The position numbers and the translations under genes were made by a program. Shown in pieces: positions 55,680-64,000 of a stretch of DNA of 64,000 nucleotides. The number at the start of each line of letters is the position of its first letter. Within the stretch, counting starts at the first letter, position 1. Origin of the DNA: Heligmosomoides polygyrus polygyrus (taxonomy: Eukaryota > Nematoda > Chromadorea > Rhabditida > Heligmosomidae); the NCBI GenBank assembly GCA_947396885.1, contig OX377203.1, positions 30,879,253 to 30,943,252 of the forward strand. The letters run 5' to 3'. The notes under the pieces are model-generated. The model did not search any database and was not told where the DNA came from. It was given only the letters and a program-made list of their open reading frames with translations.

Positions 55680-57536
55680 TTGCATCCAAAGATGTTGAAC
55701 CTTTCGAGACCGAAATCATATCTGGGAGTTTTTGTAACCAAATTTGGTCTTGCACTTATCCGAAAAAAGTAGCGAGCATCACTCAGATGCCCCAGTTAAT
55801 GAATGCGTAAGCTTTAAAATCCTTTCGTGGTACAGCTTCGTATTTCTTGCCGTTACAGTAGGCAGTCCGCATTAACTGCGCAACTGTAAAACGCTCTTCT
55901 GTCTAGGAACGTCATATTAAGTATACCAAACCGCAGAAAAGACCTTTTTACACCGGAAACAGGTACTCGTCCTGACCACAGTTTTGGTCTTTCCATCTTT
56001 TTGACGCTCTCACGTCATTTATGTTAGAGCATCTATTACCAGATACCTGCCTGTTTCAGACAAATTTCCCAACTAACGCGAAACAGTTTCACCCGTACGT
56101 AGCTAGCGCAAAGATAACATTAGTAACTGGTCATGCATCCCTCAATTTTCTGATGCACAGGTCAGATCTAGTAGGCCGCCTTGCCAAATGCGAGATTTCC
56201 ATACAAGCTATCGATGTTACCATATCGAGCTGGGAAACACAATACTTTATGTGACTTTCTCAACCGCTACCCCATTAACATAGTTTGCGCCATTCATCAA
56301 TGCTTATTACCCACTTTGGAAGACATTAGAAATTCTCAGGATTCTGAATAGGGAAGATAATTAAGATTTTTTCAGAGAAAGGTTAATCAAATATTATTGG
56401 CCAACTTTGTATATAGATATCACAACATATGTAAATACATGTCCCTTTTGTCAAAAAGTCAAAACCCCTTCGGGAAACATCATACGCGAAGAATTGGGGA
56501 GTTTTCCAACCCCCAAAACCTTTTGAACGTATCTATACGGACATAATCGGACCTCTTCCTCAATGTGTAAAAGGAAATAGGCTTATATATACGTATCTGT
56601 ATGCGCTTTCAGCAAGTTTGTAATTTGTTCTCCTCTCGTCAATCAAACGACGAAATTAGTCATTAAAGCTGTAATAAATGATGTTTTATCCAAGCACGGC
56701 ATTCCGAATGAGTTAGTTTCGGATCGGGGCTCAAATTACACTAGCGATATCTTTGCAAAAATCAACAACACTCTTGGTATTTTAAACAAGTTTACCACCA
56801 GCTATAACCAGGCAAGGCTAATGGTCAGGTGGAGCGAATAGTTAAGGTTGTCCATGTCTCCCTAACTTCATATTGCGCAGAAGCCAGAGACCTGTGGTCA
56901 GACTTCCTTCAGCCGATTGTGTTTGCCTATAATTGCAGTAAAAGCTCAACTACAGAATATAGCCCATTCTTCGTCATACATGGAAGGAACCCGATCACAT
57001 GGTGTGATATCGTCGACAACTTGCCCTCGCCACTTGTATTCGCCACTGACAACTTCGCGGACCAATTCACTGCTGGCCTAAAAGACCGCATCATAGCAGT
57101 AGGACGCCAAATTGCAGAACAAACGAAACTATACAAGGCGGGGTACGATCAATTCCATAAGATATGCCCAACGGAGCTTTCCACTGGTGATCTAATAATT
57201 TTGCGAGATGACACTATGCGTCCCAAAATAACCAATCAGTGGAAAGGCCCGTTCAGTGTCGAAGTAACTGATCGATCCAATGTGACGATTCAAGATCTTG
57301 TGGGATCGCCGAAAGCGACAAATAGTGCATATGAACCGCTTGAAGTTATACTCACCACGTTCCAAGGTAGCCAGTGCTTCTGCTACGGCACCAGCTCCTA
57401 TTTTGGAAAGCCCAAAAGAAGCACCGGACACCACGGAACAACCCATTCGATGCTCACCGCGATTACAGAAGGAATATACTTCAGCAGGACAACGCATGGA
57501 CTATGGACACTGATCTATACCTCAAAAAGTGCCTAG
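55680..57536 (+). pseudogene. Gypsy pol, RT end to integrase
   Basis: 55680-55860 carries the end of the RT (YLGVFVTKFGLALIRKKVAS, then ALKSFRGTASYF). 56100-56210 is RNase H (HASLNFLMHRSDLVGRLAKC). 56380-56470 is the integrase zinc-binding region (YYWPTLYIDITTYVNTCPFC). 56690-56830 is the core with HGIPNELVSDRGSNYTSDIF. 56829-57340 is a clean frame through the rest of the core and the C-terminal domain (FAYNCSKSSTTEYSPFFVIHG, shown here in part; WKGPFSVEV). Multiple frameshifts occur before 56829. The protease and most of the RT are missing. Confidence 0.9.
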
Positions 57537-57904
57537 ATCAGTGTATTTTTCGAGACGAAAAACTTGAACGTCGTCTCCGATACTTTATCCGCTTCACCCA
57601 CTACCTCCTAATCAAGCTCGAGGACGAGCTTGTTCTCAAAGAATGTGCTGACCTATTCATTCATCCTCATCGAAGACCTCATTGATTCATCCTCATCGAA
57701 AGCCGTCCGTTAAATTAACCACAGACCACAATTTCACACGTTCCTCCTGCAGTCAATAACTCACCATATAGCTTAAGCTATAGCGTGACTACTATGTATG
57801 TAGTTCCTATATCCTTTTGCTGTATATTTGACACTTCTTCATCTCGGAGTATAATCGACCAACAACACGATGATGATGCTTTTAAGCACGAGGACGAGCT
57901 TACT

Positions 57905-57917
57905 GTGGGAAGGGAGA
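57905..57917 (+). promoter_or_regulatory. Polypurine tract
   Basis: GTGGGAAGGGAGA directly precedes the 3' LTR, the expected site for priming plus-strand DNA synthesis. Confidence 0.75.
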
Positions 57918-58235
57918 TGTCGGGTTGCACCCAATCCGTACCCTCAACGACGACGCCCTTCTACCGATAGCAACGCCCTGCTGCGAGATAGCGGCACCGG
58001 GCTACGCCACCGACAGTCACGTCTACGCCACCCACCCGGAGGGTCGTCTGGTACCGTCAGCCTCCCGTGAGAGGGCAGGCCAGCCCTCTCACCCACGTCC
58101 CCCTCTTCCCCTCTTTTACCATACAGTATGATACTAATAAATATACATACTGAGTAGTGTGTTCTATAACCTAGGAATAGAATAGAAACTCCGCAGGATG
58201 ATTCATGCAAAGCGTCATGAACCTTTAACTTGATA
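57918..58235 (+). repeat. 3' LTR
   Basis: This is 318 bp and the same length as the 5' LTR. It is followed by the TATT target duplication, then the resumed Penelope-like coding sequence GTCGGTATATTGAT. Confidence 0.93.
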
Positions 58236-58239
58236 TATT

Positions 58240-59240
58240 GTCGGTATATTGATAATTGCTTTATCGTATGTCCCAGTCAAACCGAAATGGACACCTGTTT
58301 CGATTTGCCCAATCATCAAGCGGAGCACATTATGCTCACAAGGGAGAAGCCGACAAACCATTGGCTGCCGTTCCTGAACGCTGAAGTCCGTCTCTCCCAG
58401 AGCACCTTCCAAACTAGGTGGTATCGGAAACCTAGTAACAAGAACATCATAGTGCACTTCCGTTCTGCACACCCTCGCACTACTAAAAGAGCAATTGTTC
58501 AGATCATGTTCCGCACAGCTGCATTAGTCTCTTCCGATGACGACTTAAAGTCTTCATCGATGAAAATGGCTTCTCGCATTGCTATGTCAAATGGGTATGT
58601 GCCCGACAATATGCCGAAGAGATGTCGTTGACCGTCAGTAGCTCGAACACGTCGCGTTCAAGAACGCAACAAGGTTTCTTTTTCAGTGCCCTTTATAACG
58701 GATGCACTCAGCGCCCAAGTTCAGGACTGTGTTCGCAAGGCCGAGCTTGACAACCTCGTAAGAGTCGTTGAGATACCTCCTGCCTACCTTAAGGCGCAGC
58801 TTGTTAGAAACCGTCTCTATGACAGCGCGTGTACCACTCCTGCCTGCATGGTCTGCCGGTACGATAGGGAAGGCGACTGTAGAGTCTCGGGAACGGTGTA
58901 CCTCATAACTTGCAGTTAATGCAACGAGGAATACATCGTTGAGACCGACAGGCCTCTTTGGGTTAGAGTGAAGGAGCACGTGGATGGACTGGACAAGTGC
59001 AAGGTATCCACGCCTTTGGTGAACACAGACTGCGAAGCCACAGTGGCGCAGTGGTTGGGATAGCGGTGACGTCCTAGAGTGTGAGTTCGATATCGCGGCC
59101 CGCAAAACCCTGGAGGCGTTGTGGATGCGTTCAAGAATCCCGCGATCAATAGGAGAGAGGAACGGATGGCTGGCCCCATTTGCCGACCACTATGGGCTTG
59201 ACTCTAGAGGGTGCCAGCCGGAGGGCCGTTGAGGGGCTTA
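58240..59240 (+). pseudogene. Penelope-like element, second half: RT end and GIY-YIG nuclease
   Basis: The coding sequence resumes right after the LTR duplication with CRYIDNCFIVCPSQTEMD, containing the catalytic YIDD-type motif with D-to-N in the second position (YIDN). It continues with WLPFLNAEVRLS, RWYRKPSNKN and the thumb. A linker follows (58686-58919, ending GTVYLITCS), then the GIY-YIG-type endonuclease region CNEEYIVETDRPLWVRVKEH (about 58920-58980) and a tail piece ECEFDIAARKTLEALWM (about 59075-59130). Penelope-like elements pair an RT with this nuclease. Stops at about 58632 and 58918 and other lesions make it inactive. Confidence 0.88.
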
Positions 59241-59269
59241 CCCGAAGGGAGAGTTCATTCACCCAGTCG

Positions 59270-59530
59270 TTCTCCATCCGAGGGTGACCATCCAGTCTTT
59301 CGGCTGTTTCCATAAGGTCAGTCGGGTTACCTTATTCCCTATTCGTTTCATTCTCTCATTAATTTTTGAGACTTCTGTAGCTTGAAATGATCCTTGGACA
59401 AGTAATTTCTCAAACTCTTTTTGACTTTTCCAGGCTCTGGAGAAGGCGGTGACGCCGAAACATAAGCCGAATAAAGCTTTGATAACAATCATAGCTCAAC
59501 AGCTTCGCGACATCCTACACCATTTTTAAA
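59270..59530 (+). ncRNA. Penelope 3' region with hammerhead-like core
   Basis: CTGGAGA (59437-59443), GGCG-GTGA-CGCC (59445-59456) and GAAAC (59457-59461) resemble a hammerhead core and stem II closed by a GNRA-type loop. One core base is changed relative to CUGANGA. The same arrangement occurs at 12044-12068. The preceding sequence (GACTTTTCCAGGCTCTG) is also shared. Confidence 0.4.
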
Positions 59531-59579
59531 CGGTATGACAAGGTTCAACGACAGTTGGAAGTCGTAAACTTGGCTTAAA

Positions 59580-62030
59580 CCCAATGTGAAGAATGAATCT
59601 CTTATTAGTGATCTATGCTCCTCGTACACCACTTTTGGCTGAGATAAAAGGGGGCGGAGTCGCCCTTTTAGTAAAGAATAAACTGTTCCCAGATTTAGTC
59701 TATCAAGAAAGCGTGCCACAAGGCTACGATATTCTTGCCTGCGATCTATACTTCGACGAGGGGAAGCATCGAAGCATTATAGTTGTTTATAGGGTCCCAA
59801 GATGCGTGGCTAAACTTAATGAACAACTTTACAAATGCATTAGTGACTTAACTTCTTGTGACATTCCCTGCTTCCTAATGGGAGATTTCAATTTTCCAGA
59901 CATACAATGGGAAGCACACCCTTCATCGAGTCTGGCTTCGCACGCTTTTCTTACGCTGTTGTCGTCGCACAACTACACACTGCATATTACATCTAATACT
60001 AGGGGTAACAGGATGATAGATTTGTTATTGACCAATGAGTTAGGATCTGTAAGTCATGTTGAAGTTACTTCGCCTATAGGGTCTAGCGATCATTCCACTA
60101 TTTTTTTGTCTTAAAGCTTCCGTTCCATGTGAGCAGTTCATTTACATTGCAGATATCAAAAAGGCAAATTATGAGATGATAGGTTCATATTTAGAAACCG
60201 ATGACTGGATAAGTTCTTTTCTTAGTTCTGGAAGTGTTAATGAGATGTATGAGACTTTCATTTTCATTTTGAAGCATGTCGCATCACTGTTTGCCCCTTT
60301 GCGGAAAACTCCAGTTTCCAAAACTAGGCGGCCTCCTTATCTAGATAGGCGATATAGAGCTAAAGTTGAATCGTACAGGAAAGCCATGGTCGACAATACT
60401 GAAACACCTGGAGAGATTACAAAGAAGCGTTTGATTTATTTGTAAGAAAACTAGCCAAATTTAATAAGTCAGTGGAGAAAAAATCCTAGAATCTGGTAAC
60501 AAATTGGCTTTTTACAAATTTATTAACTCTAAAATAAAGAGCAAGCAACCGGTAGCCGCTTTACATAGGAATGACGGATTAACCGCTGTCTCCGATAAGG
60601 ACAAAGCAGAGTTCCTTGCGGATTTCTTCGAAAGTATTTATGTAAAGGAAACTGATGATCACATGCCATTACTAGGTAGGAGTTGTCCAGAAATGCAAGA
60701 TTTGGTTTAGTCGTGTCAAAATCTTAGAACTTCTCTCTAGGTGGTCGAATGCATCTTCAGAAACACCTCATGGTGTTCCATTTCAATTCATAAAGAAGGT
60801 TGCTCATCACATTGCGACCCCTCTGGAATTTCTGTTTAACCTTATTTTCTTTCGTGCGAAAGTGCCTAGGAAGTGAAGGCATTCCTTCATTACACCAATT
60901 CCTAAGACACCTCCGTATAGTGATCCTAATAATTATAGGCCTGTAAGTATCACATCCGTTTTTTGCAGACTTTTCGAGAAAAATCCTTAAAATCAGTATT
61001 GTTAATCATTTGGAATCTAATTGTTTTCAGATTTTGGAATCTCTTGATGACTGGACCTTGGATATTGATAGGGGGCGCTATATCGATGTGGTCTACTTCG
61101 ACTTTGAAAAAGCATTTGATAGAGTCTCTCACAAACTGCTACTATTGAAATTAAATTAGGTGGGAATCCATCCTCGAATACTGGCTTGGATCGAAAGTTT
61201 TCTTCAAAATCGCTCAATTCAAATGAGGGTTAATGGCTGTCTATCTAGTATAAAAGTAGCCCATAGTGGTGTGCCTCAAGGTGGGGTCTTGTCACCCTTA
61301 CTGTTCACTATTTATGTAAATGATCTGCCGCTGGAGACCGAGCGACTAGGTGTTACTTGTAAGATGTTTACTGATGACGTTAAGGTTTTTAGAAGTTAGC
61401 ACAATGAGGAAGATTCCATTTGCATTCAGTCCTTCAATCCTTTACTTTCAAGTCAAGTAGAGCCGCAGTATAGGTCTGTTCTTTTCCTCGTTTTTAGTAT
61501 AGTATATTATGCATTTTGACTCGTAAGAAGAATAGGTTTGTAGGCTTATGAATTTTTTGAGGTATTTCAAGATTGTCAAGATTTTTGTCTAGATTATTGT
61601 TTACTTCCTTGTTCTTTTATTGTGTTCTTGACATACCAATCATAGTGTCTTATTTTATGGAGTGCTGGCTGTTTTTTCTTCTTTTTGACGCACCCATGAG
61701 TGCACAAATAAATAAATAAATAAATCCGCAATAGATGCGGTCGTTCTATGGTCGAACCTATGTAAGCTCCCTTTGTCGGTTAATAAAACTAAGGTGTTCC
61801 ATCTGGGATCCTCTAATCCCAGGCACGCCTATGAGATAAATGGTGCTGTTCTTGAAGGCGTCGACTGTATTAGGGACCTTGGCTTTCTCCTCGATTCTAA
61901 ACTTAGCTTCGAGGAGCATTGCAAACACATTTCTAGTAAGGCCGAGCAGAGGTTATTCCTTTTGTTTAAGTTCCTTAGTTCAAGTAACCCCTTCATGTGC
62001 CACCTCATCGCGGTGAAGGGGTGAACATCA
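59580..62030 (+). pseudogene. CR1-like non-LTR element, 5'-truncated
   Basis: The endonuclease begins part way in (GGGVALLVKNKLFPDLVYQE, FLMGDFNFPDIQWEAH, NRMIDLLLTNE, SPIGSSDHSTIF, 59650-60110). RT pieces follow: HGVPFQFIKKVAHHIATPLE (about 60775), PIPKTPPYSDPNNYRPVS, VYFDFEKAFDRVSHKLLL (about 61095), VPQGGVLSPLLFTIYVNDLP (about 61270), CKMFTDDVKVF in place of FADD, and, after an interruption, LSVNKTKVFHLGSSNPRHAY (61765-61825) and LGFLLDSKLSFEEHCK. The motif order and the SDH endonuclease signature fit the CR1/Jockey group. Several stops and frameshifts are present. The product would be the element's endonuclease-RT protein. Confidence 0.88.
61420..61726 (+). mobile_element. Short non-LTR 3'-end insertion
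   Basis: About 300 bases interrupt the CR1-like RT between its FADD-type motif and the thumb. The segment is non-coding, T-rich and ends in GCACAAATAAATAAATAAATA, the tail type of CR1-like 3' untranslated regions. It looks like a 5'-truncated insertion of a related element. No clear target duplication was found. Confidence 0.6.
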
Positions 62031-64000
62031 CTTAGTGATGGCTAACGGCACAAATGGTCACGCAGTACATGCTTTGTTGTGTATGGGCGGCTCTTATGTA
62101 TCCCTGGCCAGGAACATGTGAGTAACCAGACCACCGCCATGGCTCAAACAACTAAACCCGCGCCCCAATCCTCCGCGCGCCGGGGGGGTCGAGCGTTCTA
62201 TCCCCTCATCCCCCTGGCCCGCCCACCCCCAACCCCCTGCAATTGCTCGAGAGTCTAGTGGCTGCCTTACGAGATAGTGGAGACGCAGACATTTGCCACG
62301 CCTCTGTTTAAAGGGCGGGGGATAGAACGCCACTCCGCCGCGCGCCGGAGGTGGACTTCTACGACGTCGGTTGCATCCACCTCCGGCGAGGGGCGATCTA
62401 ATCTCGGAGTTAAACTATCAAGACGTCATTGGAATCGGACTACCGGAACTCCCTTCCACCAGGATACGGAAACTGCCTATTCGTCTGCACTTATAACTGT
62501 CCTTCGATCGCATCTGAGCAGGATCTTCGGACACTGCTTTACAGAAGCCGCAACATCAAATACGACGTTATCGCCCCGCAGGAAACGAAAGGCAGAACGG
62601 AAACCATAAGAAGGACCGACCACAACGAGCTTCTCATTATCGGAGCAAAAGTGGACAGAAAGAATATTGGCGGAGTTGGATTTCTCGTCATTTCGACAGT
62701 GCATCACCTAGTAGACTCTTACAAGATCATCAGTTCGCGAGTAGCTGATCTTCGTCTGGAAACCAAAGATCAAGGAACCATCTCCATCATAAATGGATAT
62801 GCTCCAACATCTGCGGCCACAGATGAAGAAAAGAAGGAATTCTACAAGCTGTTCGAAAGGACTTCAAACGACGAGAAGAGCTACTACAAGGTTGTCGTTG
62901 GTAACTTTAACGCTATCGTCGGTACGAATGATCACGACGAATGGAGGCTAGGACCACATAGAACTTCCTCAAGGATCCAAAACAGAGAGCGCCCGATAGA
63001 CTTCCTATCCGCGTGCCGTCTCTACCATGGAAATTCTATGTTTAAGAAGCCTTCAAACCGACGATGGACCTGGGAAAGCCCAAATGGAGAAACACATTCG
63101 GAGATCGACCATGTTCTTACAAACAGACGCTGGAGCCTGTTCGACGTCTTCGTGCTGCCTTCATTTGACACCGGCTCGGATCACCGTCTTGTCCGTGCGA
63201 AGTAGACTCTCGAAAAGAGGATGTTCAAGCGTGACACTCATAAACCGGCACCGGTGAGGATCCCCACATTCAAGTCTGAGGAGTTGGAATATGCAAATAA
63301 AGTCGTATGATTGGAATCCTCATGAAGATCCATCCATCGGAAGACTACGTACGACCTTCTCTCCAAAGGACTGTTGAAATGTGCTAGCAGCTCTCGCGGA
63401 GCCACATCACCGTCTGCTTCAAGACTCAACGCACATGCGATTAAACTCTTGGAGCAAAGAAGAGCTGTTAAACTGGATCCTAATGCTTCCCATCTGGAAA
63501 AAGTCACCATCTCGAAAGCCTGTCGAATTGCAGTGAAGGAGTCCATTCAAGCCTACAGAAGATTGAAGCTGTTAGAAGCCGCTGGGAAAGGTTCAAGCAT
63601 AAAGCGCTGCAAACGAGATCTCCGCGACCAGAAGGCAATAATGTCAGCCCTTGTGGATAAGGCTGGAAAAACGCAAACGTCTCGAAGAGCGATGGAGACC
63701 ATCGTTCAAGAATTCTACACAGATCTGTTTCGTTCTTCCAGCACTGTCCCGAAATGCTTGATGCCACCAGCTGAGGAAGTACCTTCCATTCTGGAATCAG
63801 AAGTTGCTCATGCCATCAGAAGGATGAACTGCTGACCTCCTTCGTGCGGGTGGCAATGCCCTCTGCCCACTTCTTGCCAAGCACTTCAACCACTACCTTC
63901 GACTTGGTAGGATTCCGGACTCATAGAAGGAGTCGAAAACAGTTCTGATCTTCAAAAAGGTCAGCAGGAGGATATCAACAACTACCGAAAAAAGGTCAGC
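61995..64000 (+). pseudogene. RTE retrotransposon, 5' part, runs off the window
   Basis: The 5' leader (from about 61995, CACCTCATCGCGGTGAAGGG) is followed by an APE-like endonuclease in one clean frame, 62429-63205: FVCTYNCPSIASEQDLRTLL, RNIKYDVIAPQETKGR, NIGGVGFLVIS, VVVGNFNAIVGTNDH, SEIDHVLTNRRWSLF and TGSDHRLVRAK. The linker continues at 63374-63835 (SKACRIAVKESIQAYRRLKL, ILESEVAHAIRRMNC), after a stop and frameshift. The RT begins beyond 63840 (NNYRK). It is a different RTE branch from the two at 27-34 kb and resembles the fragment at 7.2 kb. Confidence 0.85.
62170..62352. mobile_element. Palindromic MITE-like block in the RTE leader
   Basis: The ends are inverted: CCTCCGCGCGCC..GGGGTCGAGCGTTCTATCCCC at the left and its diverged complement ending GGCGCGCCGGAGG-like sequence at the right. 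The core CCCACCCCCAACCCCCT and GTGGCTGCCTTACGA matches the MITE at 40049-40253. It may be an insertion or a structured part of the RTE 5' leader. Confidence 0.55.

Larger units (their letters stand above)
50252..58235 (+). mobile_element. Gypsy-type LTR retrotransposon, 8.0 kb
   Basis: Two 318-bp LTRs (50252-50569 and 57918-58235), about 96 percent identical by eye, both begin TGTCGGGTTGCACCC and end ACTTGATA. The 4-bp duplication TATT flanks the element (50248-50251, 58236-58239). A primer-binding site follows the first LTR and a purine tract precedes the second. Only the 3' part of pol is visible (55680-57536). The first 5 kb of the interior has no gag or RT and is filled with AT-rich, tRNA-like and minisatellite sequence. 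Confidence 0.93.

Noticed and set aside
59040..59100. tRNA-like A and B boxes (GTGGCGCAGTGG, GAGTTCGATATC)
   Set aside because: The stretch lies inside Penelope-like coding sequence (ECEFDIAARKTLEALW reads across it), so the box matches are probably coincidence.

Overview
This window looks like repeat-dominated DNA from a nematode, most plausibly a strongylid such as a hookworm. The grounds are candidate exons with TTTTTCAG-type 3' splice sites, several mariner families, RTE and CR1-like non-LTR elements, Gypsy-type LTR elements, a Penelope-like element and PIF/Harbinger relics. This placement is inference from element content; no species-diagnostic gene is visible. I see no intact host gene and no rRNA gene. 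Nearly every coding signal belongs to a transposable element, and almost all carry stops or frameshifts.

Layout. 0.5-3.5 kb: a decayed mariner, then a mariner inside a second mariner. 4.9-17 kb: scattered minus-strand exon-like blocks (about 4.9-5.3, 8.2, 16.5-16.9 kb) that could be one host gene whose introns are filled with repeats. These repeats are a Harbinger-type MITE, two oppositely oriented copies of a tRNA-headed SINE joined to a 113/114-bp tandem repeat, an RTE fragment, a TIR element, and a 4.2-kb fold-back element (11.07-15.23 kb). The fold-back encloses a 52-bp satellite punctuated by TATA-box-like sequences. 17-20 kb: diverged exon-like duplications and an inverted repeat. 20.2-26.5 kb: a dead Gypsy gag-pol fused to a mariner, a long-TIR mariner-type element and a further mariner with clear TIRs. 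26.9-33.8 kb: two RTE-type elements head to head, the second complete with 13-bp target-site duplications and one frameshift. 34.5-38.7 kb: a minus-strand LTR element with gag but no pol. 39-43 kb: minisatellite, MITE and unassigned AT-rich DNA. 42.8-46.4 kb: a MADF-like coding region converging on a Harbinger transposase that is split by a mariner. 49-59.5 kb: a Penelope-like element whose reverse transcriptase is split by an 8-kb Gypsy-type LTR element with 318-bp LTRs and a TATT duplication. 59.6-62 kb: a CR1-like element, itself interrupted. 62-64 kb: the 5' part of another RTE running off the window.

Functionally the window is a record of stacked insertions. In at least five places one element sits inside another, and in three of them (1631-3503, 44208-45408, 50252-58235) the boundaries are clear from TIRs, LTRs or target duplications. 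The features most worth following are the satellite-bearing fold-back element, the SINE plus tandem-tail composite, the tRNA-like modules with T-run terminators inside the 50-58 kb LTR element, the Harbinger/MADF pair, and the possible bloated-intron host gene.
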